The translations under genes and the position numbers were made by a program. A model generated the notes under the pieces. That model saw only the letters and a list, made by a program, of their open reading frames with translations. It had not been told where the DNA came from and did not search any database. A DNA stretch of 64,000 bases from contig JALGPY010000002.1 in NCBI GenBank assembly GCA_023055425.1, forward strand, positions 135,676,427 to 135,740,426. The letters run 5' to 3'. Numbering within the stretch: the stretch's first letter is position 1; each line of letters starts with the position of its first letter. Positions 1 to 12,357 of the stretch are shown piece after piece. This stretch comes from Linanthus parryae (lineage: Eukaryota; Streptophyta; Magnoliopsida; Ericales; Polemoniaceae).

Positions 1-480
1 GAAGTGAGGAAGAAGAAGTTGGCAAGTGCAAGTTCATGAGCTTCTTCAACGAAGATTGTTCAGGAACCGTTCGATGGCAAGGAAATGTTTTAATCTCGTT
101 TGTTGATAAGATTGGCAAGTTGCTTTTAAATCCAGACGGAATCATTAGCGAGCCGCCGTCGTTTTGATTAATTTCCGTTAAGTAGGAATCCTGCGTTACA
201 TGTGTGACGGATGGAGCGTTATCTCTAGATTTACGATTTTGCCCTTTTTCTTTATGTCGTATTTACTCTTTCTACCTGATTGTTACCTCGGGGTTGATGT
301 ATAACCGTTGAGAACGTTTTGGGGAATTAATCATCATTTTGTTGCAGAAACTTCTCTCCCAATCTCTTCTTATCTCTCCTTTCAATTTTGGTTGGAATTG
401 GCTGCGAAACCCTAGTATCCGTTCACTGGATCTAAGAGGATTCAGCTCCGATCACCGTCGTTAGGATTAGGGTCCTGACA
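1..480 (+). repeat. 5' LTR of the outer Ty3/gypsy element (left edge cut by window)
   Basis: Bases 1-210 match 17042-17254 downstream, so this is the left LTR of the outer element. By comparison with the right LTR, which starts TGTCAAGAG at 17005, about 37 bases lie outside the window. It ends ...CCTGACA at 480, directly before a primer-binding site. It shows no coding content. Confidence 0.85.
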
Positions 481-482
481 AT

Positions 483-501
483 TGGTATCAAAGCCAGGTT
501 C
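483..501 (+). other. Primer-binding site of the gypsy element
   Basis: TGGTATCAAAGCC two bases after the LTR end matches the initiator tRNA-Met type of primer-binding site used by many plant LTR retrotransposons, with one difference from the usual TGGTATCAGAGC core. Confidence 0.75.
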
Positions 502-3005
502 TGAACACTCTGGGGTTGAATCAGCTTAGAAATGATGAGGCTTGATGAGATCGGTACTCGTCTGCAAGGGCGAGAAGAATCCATCACTGGGATCCAATCG
601 AACAAAGCAACACTCGCAGAATATTTGAAGGCTATGGAGTAGAGATCGAATGAGCAGTTCGCGCGGATTCAGATTCAATTGGAAGGGTTGACGGCCAACC
701 AGAGAGCTGAAGCCACTCCTCGCCAGAATCTGGGAAAGGAGAAGATCGAGGAGAACGACAGTCACTAGAGTGTAGGGATTCTGCAGCGTCCCTCGCCGCA
801 GGTCCGATTTCCCCAAAACCAAGGTAACTATTTGGTTACTCACCAATGGCCCCAAATTAAATTTCCTAGGTTTAGTGGAGATGATCCACGGAATTGGATA
901 AAATTTTCTAGGTTTTTTCAATTTTATCTGGGTAGCAGCGAGCAAAAGGTAGCTCTAGCCTCTCTTTACCTTGAAGGTGCAGCTTATCTTTGGTTCCAAA
1001 ACATGTATGAGACATTAGATAATGTGAATTGGGATAATTTTGTGCTGCAATTGTGTGAAAAATTGGAGGATCCTGGATTGGAGGATGTGATTGGCATCAT
1101 TTCTAGAATTACACAAGATGGAACCCTAGAGGATTATGTTAAGAAGTCCGAAGCTCTTAGACTGAAGGTGGTGAATGCACACCCCAACATGACTGAGGAC
1201 TGTGAGTATTATGAGACCAAAAATACTGCAAGAAGCTACACATTTAGCTGACATAGACAATGTGTATGTCATGGAATTGCAACAACAAAAACAACACTCC
1301 ACTCCCACCAAGGCAGCTGCCACTAACCCCAGAGCCTCTTTCAGTAACAACAAGACTTCCAATTATCCCACCTCTCCAAAATCCACAACATCACACTCTT
1401 CTACCACCCTTGCTAGCCCAAACACCACAAATAGCCAAAACAAATCTACAACCATACCTATCTCTGGAGTTCAGTCACAAGCCAACAGCAACACAACCCC
1501 ATTTCAAAGACTCGCCGAAGCTGAAATAGAGAGCAGAAGGGAGAAAAAATTGTGCTATTTCTGTGATGAACCCTATCACACAGGTCACAAGTGTAAAAGA
1601 AACAACTCAGAAAAAGAGGAGCCTAATTTGATCACTTATGAAGATAGGGATAATGGAGAAGCTACACCTGAAATGAGCATGACACTCAATGCTATCACAG
1701 GCATTACCAATCCTAGAACTCTGCAACTACAAGGCTACTACAAGAATTATCAAATCACTATGTTAGTTAGTTCAGCACGCACCCACAATTTTTTGGATGC
1801 CATTACTGCAAAGAAATTAGGGTGTGCCTTACAATACACCAAGGAGGTCAAGGTGGCAGTAGCTAATGGGGATCAAATTCACAGTGATGCAACTTGTCCA
1901 AAGTTTGAACTGAAGGTGCAAGGACAGTCATTTGAAGCAACTATGAGAGTCATTACTCTAGGTAGTTATGATGCGGTCTTGGGCATTAAATGGCTGCAAA
2001 CCCTATGACCATTTATGATGAATCTGGACAGCATTACTCTTTACTTATCAACAAGGGAATAAGCTAGTGGTGCTAAATGGCCTTCAGACATAATTTGAGG
2101 TGCATTTAATGAGCTGTAAGGCTTTGCAAAAGTATTGTCAAGGAAACCCCCAATCAATACTTTATTATTTATCTGAGAGCCCATCACTTTCAAATACTAC
2201 ATCTACCACCCCCCCCCCCTCTCCCTGTATTACTCAGCTTTTGCAGCAGTTTGAGGATGTGTTTCGAGAGCCCAAAATCCTACCACCTAAAAGGAGTGAA
2301 TATCACCAAATACCCCTCCTCCCTAACAGTCAACTAATCTCCTCAAGACCCTAAAGATACCCTGTACAGCAAAAAACATAATTAGAAAGGCAAGTGCAGG
2401 AAATGCTGCAAGCAGGGGTAATAAGGTATAGTAACAGTCGCTTCTCTTCTCTAGAACTCCTAGTCAAGAAGAAGGATAAAAGGTGGAGAATGTGTATTGA
2501 TTATAGACAGCTGAACAAAATCACAATAAAAGACAAGTTCTCCATTCCCATGGTGGATGAGTTATTGGATGAATTTGGGGAAGCCATAATCTTCTCAAAG
2601 TTGGATTTGAGAGCTGGCTACCATCAAATCAGGATGCATGAACCTGACATCCACAAGACAGCCTTCAAGAAACATGAAGGCCATTATGAATACATGGTCA
2701 TGCCATTTGGCCTTACAAATGCCCCCTCCACATTTCAAGGTATTATGAATACAAATTTTAAACCATATCCGAGGCAGTTTATATTGGTCTTCTTTGAGGA
2801 CATCTTAGTTTATAGTCCTTCCCTAGAGACACATATGGGCCACTTGCAGCTCACATTGTCTGTTTTGAGGCAACACAAGTTTTTGGCTAAAATGTCTAAG
2901 TGCTCTTTTGGTCAAAGAGAGCTGGAGTATTTGGGACATTTGATTTCAGACGAGGGAGTTACTATAGATCCAATGAAGGTGGATGCTATGAAGAATTGGC
3001 CTAAA

Positions 3006-3251
3006 CCCACAACACTGAAATCTCTAAGAGGATTTTTGGGGTTGACAGGGTATTACTGGAAGTTTGTGAGGAACTATGGTATCATTACTAGGGAACTTCA
3101 AATCTCCTCAAAAAGGGCAACTTTGAGTCCCACAACACTGAAATCTCTAACAGGCTTTTTGGGGTTGACAGGGTGTTACAGGAAGTTTGTGAGGAACTAT
3201 GGTATCATTAGTAGGGAACTTCAAATCTCCTCAAAAATGGCAACTTTGAGT
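3006..3251 (+). repeat. 123-bp in-frame tandem duplication in gypsy reverse transcriptase
   Basis: Bases 3006-3128 and 3129-3251 are near-identical copies of a 123-bp unit beginning CCCACAACACTGAAATCTCT and ending GCAACTTTGAGT. Both stay in the same frame and each encodes 41 residues around L(R/T)GFLGLTG, the start of the region after the RT thumb. The copies differ at a few positions. Confidence 0.9.
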
Positions 3252-4531
3252 GGAATGATGAAGCTGATAAGGCTTTCAGACATTTGAAGGAAATGATGAC
3301 CCAGACTCCAGTCTTGGCTCTACCTAACTATTCAAAGACTTTTGTAATAGAGTATGATGCCTCATACCATGTATTAGAAGCGTTTCTGATGCAACAAGGC
3401 AAACCCCTTGCTTTCTTCTTCAAGGCATTGGGACCTAAACACCTTGGGTGGTAAACATATGATAAGGAATTGTTGACTTTAGTGCTAGCTGTACAGAAGT
3501 GGAGAAATTATTTAGAGCGGATGCCATTTATTATTTCCCCAGATCACTTTAGCCTCAAATACCTCTTAGATCATGGTCTCCACCAAGCTACAACAGAAAT
3601 GGGTTTCCAAAATCATGGGGTTAGACTGCACCATTGTTTATAAGCCTGGAAGGATTAATGCTGCAGCTGATGGCCTCTCAAGAATTCACTCACCATCAGT
3701 AGAAGATGAGGTTACATGTGCTGCTATCTCTGTCATTAAACCTCAGTGGAAGGAAGAATTAGCTCAGAGCTATCAAGGTGATGACAAAATAAAGGAGATA
3801 CTCACACAGCTCATTATGCAACCTTGACCTATAGAGGGTTACACCTTCACCAATTACCTACTCCACTATCACAAGAAGGTGTATGTGGGTTCTCAAGGAA
3901 ATCTGAGGAAACAAAACACGCGGGAAGCGCATCAATCTGGAGTTGGAGGACACTCTGGGATCAGAGGGACATACAAGAGAGCACATCAACTCTTTTATTG
4001 GCCTGGCATAAAGAAGGAGCTGAAGAAACGGGTTAGTGAGTGTGACATTTGTCAGAGAATGAAGAGTAAACATGTCCACTATCCAGATGTCTTACAGTCA
4101 CTGCCTATTCCTTCTCAACCCTAGAAAAACATCTCTATGGATTTCGTAGAAGGTTTACCCAAATCAGAGGGTAAAGAGATCATTTTTGTAGTGGTAGAAA
4201 GATTGACCAAATATGCACACTTCATTGCCTTATCTCATCCCTTCACAACTTCACAAGTGGCCACTGTGTTCTTTGAACAAGTCCATAAACTGCATGGCCA
4301 ACCTTCTGTGATTGTTTCTGACAGAGACAAGGTATTCCTTAGCACCTTTTGGAAAACTCTCTTCATCGTCACTGGCACAAAACTACACGTCAACTTCTTA
4401 CCATCCTCAAACTGACGGCCAAACTGAAAGAGTGAATCAGTGTCTAGAAGCATATCTGAGAAGTATGACTAGTGATAGACTAAAGAGGTGGTTAAAGTTG
4501 TTACCACTAGCTCAGTGGTGGTACAATACTA

Positions 4532-4536
4532 ATTAC
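4532..4536. other. Left target-site duplication of the SIRE-like copia element
   Basis: ATTAC precedes the LTR; ACTAC follows the other LTR at 16340-16344. The five bases match at four positions. Removing the insert reconnects the gypsy integrase codons. Confidence 0.75.
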
Positions 4537-6039
4537 TGATAAGTCTGAAGCTCCTTTAGATTGATATGTAAATGCACTTGCAGAGAGCTTTGATTCCTTG
4601 ATGATGAATGCCAGAAACACAAGCAGGAAATATTGCCAAGTACCAAATCTTCAAACTTTTGAGTTACTGTAGCTATGACTATATGTATATTTGTCTAACT
4701 GTTTGTGTGCAGGTTTTAGCTTTGATATGGGATGACAATATAAATGCATTAGTAATCTCTGTTCTAATCTATAATATATGTAGGACTGAGTTGGATTGAA
4801 AATCCAAGTTCATTCTGATGAACTAGCGGGCAAAGCTTCAAAGCTTTGAGATTTACTGGTTATCCTTCACTGCTATATTCATCTAATTATTTCTGTGTAT
4901 GCGGGTTATTATTGTGAGAATTAGAACTTGTTATGCGTTGATTACTGTCTACTAATACATGTTCTACTTGTTACTTGATATATTCATCAGTTTGAATATA
5001 TATATATATATATATATTAATTCAAGTTTGTTAGCAGACAAATCTAGCTCAGTTTTTCTTTGGACTGTTAACAATTTGCTAATCAGATCTTGATGCTAGA
5101 TTGTCTTGTTAGTGTTTGATCTTGTTTGCTGAGTTTATGCAGGTTTATTGGACGCTCCATAGTCTATAAACAAATCTGAAATCCATTAAAATATAGTTGT
5201 TGTTTGAAGCTTATCAGAAAGGAGAATTTAGAGGGTTTATGTTCCTATATTTTCTCAATTGGTTGCAGATTGTTGCACAAGTGTTCAGCACTTTAAATTT
5301 GAACAGAGGAGAGCTAGAACTAAATAGAAAATTATTGGGATTTGAAGAGAGCAAAAAACAAGGAATATCAAGTTACATAATTCATCAAATCAATCAAGCA
5401 AATCATCTCTCCAACAGCAGAAGATCATCAGATCAGAAGAACTCTTCCACGCTTCACTAGCTTATTCTTTCTAAGTTCTTCTACTTGTACTTAATTTTTT
5501 TATCCATTCTACATTTCTTAAACCTCACTAAACTTAGCAGTTTGGTGGTTCAAGTGAACAATAAGAGGTTCTTATTGTTTCAACAGGTTGTAGCCTGTAA
5601 TAGATAGGTTGGGAACCACAAGCTGTATAAGTGTAAGGTAGTTCACTTCGGCTTGAGATCTAGAGCTAAATCTGGTTGATTAATAAGAAGTTGGGTTTAA
5701 ATCCTGGAGGGATAAGATCCCTCAGGCAGAGACTAGGTCCAATTGTAACTGAACTCTGTAAAATCCTTGTGTCCTTTCTATTTACTTTTGTTATTTTTAC
5801 ATTCAATCTAAACAGGAAGTTTCAAAGCTTTGGAGCTTTCCAAATCTCAAAGCTTTGAAGCCTCTATATCTTCAAGTTTCTCAAAACTGTTTCAAAGCTT
5901 TGAGATATAAATTGTTTGCACTACTCTAGTTTCAAAAGACTATGTTTTGGCAAAAGTTAGCATACTCTATTCAATCCCCCCCCCCACCTTCTAGAGTATT
6001 TAGATCCTGTTTTACACTTACATTAATTACAAACTTTCA
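4537..6039 (+). repeat. 5' LTR of the SIRE-like copia element
   Basis: TG...CA ended, 1503 bp. Matches 12358-13525 plus 16026-16339. Contains an AT microsatellite (about 4997-5018), a poly-C run (5980-5988), and several copies of the palindrome TCAAAGCTTTGA (near 4837, 5860, 5892). Confidence 0.88.
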
Positions 6040-6041
6040 AT

Positions 6042-6053
6042 TGGTATCAGAGC
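6042..6053 (+). other. Primer-binding site of the SIRE-like copia element
   Basis: TGGTATCAGAGC lies two bases after the LTR end, complementary to the 3' end of plant initiator tRNA-Met. Confidence 0.85.
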
Positions 6054-6091
6054 TTTGGGTCACTGTTTAAGGATCTAACAATCTTGTGACA

Positions 6092-9000
6092 ATGAGTAAT
6101 GCAGGTGATGGAGGATTCTCACAGGGAAGAGCAGGTAATAGACCCCCATTGTTTTGTGGTGATAAATTTTTTCATTGGAAGGCATTGATGAAGATGTTCA
6201 TCATAGATCATGACATGGAACTATGGTCTATTATTGTGAATGGGTCAAACTTATTTTATACTACTCTCAATGGAGTTAGAACTGTCAAGCCTGATGAAGA
6301 TCTCTCAGTTACTGAACTGGAAAAGGTAACAATAATTTATAAATCTTTAAACTTATTATATTGTGCTGTTAGTGCAGACGAGTTTAACAGGATATCCAAC
6401 TGCAAAAGTGCAAAAGAGATATGGGACAAGCTAACTGTCACTTATGAAGAAACCAGCCAAGTCAAGTAGACAAAGGTTAATATCCTTTTGAGACAGTATG
6501 AACTATTTAAGATGAATTCTGATGAATCCATCAAAGATATGTTCAAAAGGTTTACAGATATTGTGAACAACTTGGAATCCTTGGGAAAAGCTTTCTCAAA
6601 TGAGGAAAAGGTCAGGAAGATACTCAGAAGCTTGCCAAAGGAAAAATGGGAGCCTAAGACAACTGAAATTGAAGAGGCTCATGACCTAAGCACTCTGGAA
6701 CTTGATGATCTACAAGGAAAACTGCTCACTCATGAGATTTCCATGAAGGATGTTGATGGTGAATTGAATGACAACATCAAGAACCTGGCACTCAAGGCAA
6801 AGGACAATGAAAAATCCCAAAGCCTTGAACAGGAGGAGGATGATGATGATGATGAAGAAGCCTTAGCCCTGATCTCCAAAGCCTTGGCCAGAATTATGAA
6901 GAAGAAGAGAAACTTTGGAAACAAGGACTACATCAAAGAAAAATTGAGATCCTCACCCAGTAAGGATGAGAAAGGTAAGTCTACTTCACATTCACATAAA
7001 CCTAAAGTTATGAATTGCTATGAATGTGGAGATGCATATCATCTGGTATGAGATTGCCCTCAAAAGAAGAAAAGCATGCAATTTCCTAGGAAGGAAAATG
7101 TCAACAGAAGGAAGTAGGCAATGGTAGCCTCATGGAGTGATTCCGAATCTTCAGACTCAGATTCTGATGAAGAGCGGGCCAATCTATGTTTAATGGCTGG
7201 GTATCAAGAAGACCACTCTACTGAGAAGCCAATTGAAGACATGGTAAAAAAATCTTTTATCTAGTCCTTCTGATGTATTACCTGAAATCCTCAAAAGGAT
7301 GTTTTTGAGTGAGGAATGTTACAAGAATGATATTGATTCCTTGAAAATGAAGGTTCATGAGCAAGCAAAAGAAAATCTAGATTTGGTTTTTCAGAACAAA
7401 TGTCTTGAAGCTACTAAGTTGAAAATTGATAGTGACTTCAAAGCCTTGGACAGCAGATTCAAAGCTTTGAAATCACCGGTCAAAGAAGTATTTGATCAAA
7501 ACACTCTTCTAACTGACAAGTTTGTTGATCTAAAAAATTATCCCGATCATTTAGAACAACAGAACACTTCATTGACTAGTAAGCTTCAAGAATCTAAGAA
7601 AATTCTTTCAACTTTTTCTGGCTCAGAACAGAAGCTAAATCTTATGCTTGGAGGAAGTATGCATTCTGTATATAAAAGTGGAATTGGTTATAATCCAAAT
7701 TTTCCAAGAAATCAAACCACTTTTCTGAAATCAGGAAGCAGACATTCTCCAATGTTTCATTGTTGTGGTAAAATTGGACATGTGAAATTAACTTTCCCCT
7801 TTAGACGGACAGAACATCACATAATGAGGAATACCTATCATTATCAGATTAAGGGACAAGTGAAACATATTTGGGTTCCAAAAGGAGTAAGACCACCTAA
7901 CATTGTTAACTCTGAGTATGAATCCAAATTCTACACTTGGTTTAATAGCCTGTTAAGGCATTGATTGAATCTTGTAGTTTGTCACCAAAGATTTGAAAGA
8001 TCAGAAATGGATTTTGGATAGTGGATGTTCCAGGCACATGAGTGGAAAGAAAAATTTATTCACAGAGCTTAAAGAGAAATCAAAGATAACAATCACACTT
8101 GGTGACAAAGCAAAGTGCAACATAATTGGTATAGGAAGCATTGGTAACAACTCTGCATATTCAATTTCATATGTTTATTTAGTTGATGGTCTTAAGTATA
8201 AGTAATTGAGTATTCTCAGCTTTGTGATAAAATAAATAAGGTATTTTTTGGCAAGGACATGTGTGGTGCAAGACGAATAATTAGGAAATTGCATTCTCAC
8301 TGCTCCTAGGTCACATAATGTTTATGCACTATGTACTGACAAAGTTGCAGGTGATAGTCTGAAATGTCTCAAAGCTTTGAAGGATGACTCAAAGCTGTTG
8401 CATAGATAGCTTGGTCATATAAGCATGCATACTTTGAACAAACTCATCTCAAAAGATCTGGTAAGAGGATTACCAATCCTAAAATTCAAAGATGATGAGA
8501 TTTGCTAAGCATGCACTCAAGGTAAAAAGACCAGAAGTTCATTCAATCCAAATAACTTTGTAAGTACCTCTAGACCTTTAGAATTGATGCACTTGGACTT
8601 ATGTGGTCCCATGAGCGTACAAACACCCAAAGGTAAGAGATATATGCATGTTGTGGTTGATGATTATTCTAGATTTTCTTAGGTTATGTTCATTACAGAT
8701 AAGTCTGAAGCATTATTTGAATTTTCAAAACTTTGTAAAGAGCTTCAAACTTTGAAAAACTTACATGTTGCATCTATTAGGAGTGATCATGGTAGGGAAT
8801 TTGATCAACTTGATTTTGATTTATTTAGTGCAAAGCATGGCATCTCACATAACTTTCTGCACCTAGAACTCCTCAGCAAAATGGTGTAGTTGAGAGGAAA
8901 AATATAACTCTTGAAGATATGTCTAGAACCATGTTACTTGAAAGTAATTTGCCAAAAATTTTGTGGGCAGAAGCTGTTAACACTGCCAACTATGTGCTCG

Positions 9001-11110
9001 ATAGATGTTTGATCAGGCCTATTGTAAAGAAACTCCTTATGAATTGTGCAAAGATAGAAAGCCTAGTATTGCTTACTTTATGACTTTTGGCTGTACTTGT
9101 TTTGTGCATAACAATGGGAAAGAAAACTTTGGTAAGTTTGATGCTAGAAGTGATGAAGGTGTGTTTATTGGTTATTCTCAAACTAGCAAAGCTTACTGGG
9201 TTTACAATAAGAGAACTAGAATTGTAGAGGAGAGCATTCATGTAATTTTTTATGAAAGTACTGATGATTCTCTGAGTGAAAGTTTTGCAGATCTCAATAT
9301 GAACAAGTATAAGGCTGATGATGACTATGAGAAAGTCAATAGAAGAAAAACCAAGCAGCAGAAAATTTCTGTAGAATCTCAAGGTCTTGAACCTTCTGCT
9401 GAGCCAAAATCTCAAAGCCTTGAGACTGAGACTGACAGGAAATTTGGTGCTCCTTCTACTGTTTCAAAAACTCAAAGTCTTGAAGGACCATACACTTGGA
9501 CACCCAGAAACAAGTTCAAATATTTATCAGATCATCCTGCAGAGAATATCATATCAGATCCAACTATTGGAACTCAGAAAAGAGGCCAATTGAGGAACTT
9601 GTGTGCTTTTAGTGCTTTTGTTTCACTCGTTGAGCCCAAGAATGCAAAAGAAGCACTAGAAGATGCAAATTGGATCATTGCAATGCAGAATGAGCTGAAT
9701 GAGTTTGAAAGGAACAAAGTATGGAACTTGGTTCCCAGACCAAAGGATCAATCTGTGATTTGAACAAGATGGGTGTTCAGAAACAAACTTGATGAAAAAG
9801 GTAAGGTTGTGAGAAGTAAAGCAAGACTGGTTGCACAGGGATACAATCAAATAAAATGTATTGACTATGAGGAAACATTTGTCCTTGTTGCAAGGTTAGA
9901 AGCTATCAGAATACTTCTTGCATTTGCATCAAATAATCATATAAAAAAATCAAATGGATATCAAATGTGCTTTTCTGAATGGTTATTTACAAGAAGAAGT
10001 ATATGTTGCTCAACCACCAGGTTTTGAAAGTGACATCTTTCCTGATTATGTTTACAAATTAGACAAAGTGTTGTATGGTTTTAAGCAATCTCCAAGGGCT
10101 TGGTATGACAGACTCTCTAAATTTTTACTGAAAAATGGTTTCAAGAGAGGACTGGTTGACAAAACTCTTTTTTTATCAAAAGTCAGGAAAATAATTTGTT
10201 AGTTGTGCAGATATATGTTGATGATATTCTATTTGGTGCTACTAATGATGCTCTTTCAAAAGAGTTTTCAATTCTAATGTGCAGGGAATTTGAGATGAGC
10301 TTAGTGGGAGAACTGAATTTCTTTCTTGGACTTCATGTACATCAAATGAAGAAAGGAATTTTTGTGCATCAAGGGAAATACACACTGAACTTGTTAAACA
10401 AGTATAACATGTCACGGTCCAAGGTAGTTAAAACTCCAATGAGTTCATCACAGTCTTTAGACAAAGACACAACTGGTAAGAGTGTGAATCAAAAAGAATA
10501 TAGAGGTATGATTGGTTCACTTCTAGATTTAACTGCTAGTAGACCAGATACTATGTTTAGTGTGCGCATGTGTGCTAGATTTCAAGCTGATCCTAAGGAA
10601 AGTCATTTGATTGCTGTGAAAAGGATTTTCAGATATTTGAATGGAACCAAAGACTTGGAGCTTTGGTATACAAGAAGATGTAACTTTATGAAGACTTTGC
10701 AGGATACAAAGTAGACAGAAAGAGTACTTCTGGATGTTTCCAATTCCTTGGATCTTCATTTATAAGTTGGCATTCAAACAAGTAAAATTCAGTAGTTCTA
10801 TCAACTACAGAAGCTGAATACATTGCAGTTGGAGCTTGTTGCTCACAGGTTTTATGGATTGCTCAACAGCTAAAAGATCTTGTATATGTCAGAAATGTGC
10901 CTATTAACTGTGACAATACAAGTGCTATTTCTATTTCGAAGAATCCAGTTCAGCATTCAAGGACAAAGCATATAGATGTGAGACATCATTTTCTTAGAGA
11001 TCATGCTGAAAAAAGGTGATATTGTTCTTATCTTTTAATTCTACTTCTAAGCAGATAGCTGATATTTTCACTAAACCATTGCCAGATGAGAGGTTTGCAT
11101 CCCTAAGGCT
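6092..11110 (+). pseudogene. Ty1/copia (SIRE-like) gag-pol, decayed
   Basis: The reading starts at ATG 6092 (MSNAGDGGFSQG). Gag spans to about 7200 with an acidic run and a CX2CX4H knuckle start (CYECGDAYH, 7015) cut by a stop. A predicted coiled-coil-like stretch is at 7300-7700. The protease motif WILDSGCSRHMSG is at about 8008. The integrase zinc region and core follow at 8400-8900 and the C-terminal part at 9005-9300. RT spans 9640-10690 with intact YVDDILFG at 10214. RNase H (STTEAEYIAVGA) is at 10800-11100. At least ten in-frame stops or frame changes separate these parts, so no product is expected. Short repeats of the AAAGCCTTGA type inside the coding region give repeated SQSLE peptides. 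Confidence 0.88.
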
Positions 11111-11588
11111 TGAATTTGGTATGTTAAACAAGGATGCATTGGTTTAAGGGGGAGTATTAGTCTCTAAGTGTATTATATGTGTGGATTTAAAAGCCTTGAG
11201 ATCATACTTTCTTAAGCCTTGAAAGTATAGCTCAAAGCTTTGAAGTTCTGTGTTGGTCTGAAACTTCTCAAAGCTTTGGACTACTGTTACACTGCTTTGA
11301 TTAAGTGGATTTGTATTCTTTAATAAATTGGATCGTGTATTATTATGTAATATATTTTTAGATAATTACAGAATAATTCAAATGTTCCGATATTTGGATA
11401 AAATATCTCAAAATATCTTCAAATATCTTCCGCAATCTTTTTGCATGAAATCTCCTTTTTAAATCAATCTCTTCTACCTACTTACGCCAACTTCATGACT
11501 TATTTCTCTCCTTATCTACTTCTATCTCTTCGTCTATCTCTCTCTGTCTCTCCCTTTTCTCTCAAACTCTCTCAAACCCTAACCAAAA

Positions 11589-11930
11589 TGGATCGAAAGT
11601 CTGAAAGAATTAAGTGGAGAAACCAGTATTGATTCAGAAGAAGAAGAAGAAGAAGAAGAAGAATAAAGGAATACAAGTTGTTCTTACATCAAAGGATCTG
11701 TTTGAACAGTCTGAAGATGAGGCTGATACTGAGGAAATTGTTGCTGAGAATGCTGAAAAGGAGGTTGTTGATTTGAACAAGTTAGTTGATGAATTTGTTG
11801 AGAAGATGCAGGCTGAAACTGAGGAAGCTCAAGATAAGAAAACTGAAGAACAAGGAGAGCTAGGAGAATAAGAGGCTGAGGATGAAGAATTTCAGAGGAA
11901 GAGTAGGAGGAGGCTCAGGGTAAAGTAAAA
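11589..11930 (+). pseudogene. Charged ORF in the copia pol-to-LTR spacer
   Basis: After RNase H the element has about 1.2 kb of extra sequence before its 3' polypurine tract. An ATG at 11589 (MDRKSERIKWRNQY) stops after 14 codons. An overlapping ORF 11614-11871 encodes a lysine run from a GAA/AAG repeat, then an acidic helix-prone segment (EDEADTEEIVAENAEKEV). SIRE-lineage elements carry an extra env-like or unknown ORF in this place; this could be a relic of it, but no recognisable domain or membrane segment is visible. Low confidence that it was ever a separate gene. Confidence 0.35.
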
Positions 11931-12345
11931 GGAAAAGCAAAGTCTTCAAAATCTTTGATGCCTTGAAACCCAATCTTTCTATTCTTTTTCTCACAAGTCC
12001 TGAAGTTCCTTTGTTATTTTGTTTTTATTTTAAAAACACCCTGAACATATCCTAAATTTCTTCTATTCTTTTGATGAAAGTAAAAAAGGGGTAGAAGATT
12101 ATTATGTGTTAGTTTTATTTTTAGGTATTCAGGATGTCTAGTTTCTGGATTAGGTTTTTGTAATAATTTCTGAATATTGTAAGATGCTATCTGTTCTTGA
12201 AATATGCCTGTGTTTTTTTATTATTTTGTGGTACTACTTATCTGTGATTTTGTGCTATTTGTAGCTATAAGTTATTCCGTGAATATCACTTGTGGTTGTA
12301 AGTTGCAGGAAATCAGGATTTCAAATAATGTGTTTTGTCTTTCAT

Positions 12346-12357
12346 TAAGGGGGAGAT
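12346..12357 (+). other. Polypurine tract of the SIRE-like copia element
   Basis: TAAGGGGGAGAT directly before the right LTR start TGATAAG at 12358. Confidence 0.7.

Larger units (their letters stand above)
532..4536 (+). pseudogene. Ty3/gypsy gag-pol, left part, decayed
   Basis: A gag-pol polyprotein broken by many stops and frame changes. Gag begins at the ATG at 532 and meets a stop after about 36 codons. The capsid-like part continues at 838-1250. A CX2CX4HX4C knuckle (CYFCDEPYHTGHKC) is near 1552. The protease site near 1760-1790 reads LVSSARTHNF where the family has an Asp-Ser/Thr-Gly core, so the catalytic Asp is gone. Reverse transcriptase covers about 2394-3290 ([24 protein letters not shown]), but the catalytic pair at 2790-2801 reads FFED instead of the usual FxDD. 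RNase H (3320-3700) is frameshifted. The integrase zinc-binding part and core (3930-4536, [24 protein letters not shown]) stop at WWYNTNY, where the copia element was inserted; the protein resumes at 16345. It cannot encode active protein. Confidence 0.9.

Noticed and set aside
6730..6924. Serine-rich minus-strand ORF
   Set aside because: Antisense of the acidic run in copia gag; no independent support.
11614..11680. Poly-lysine reading as a nuclear localisation signal
   Set aside because: Comes from a GAA microsatellite and is probably not a selected feature.
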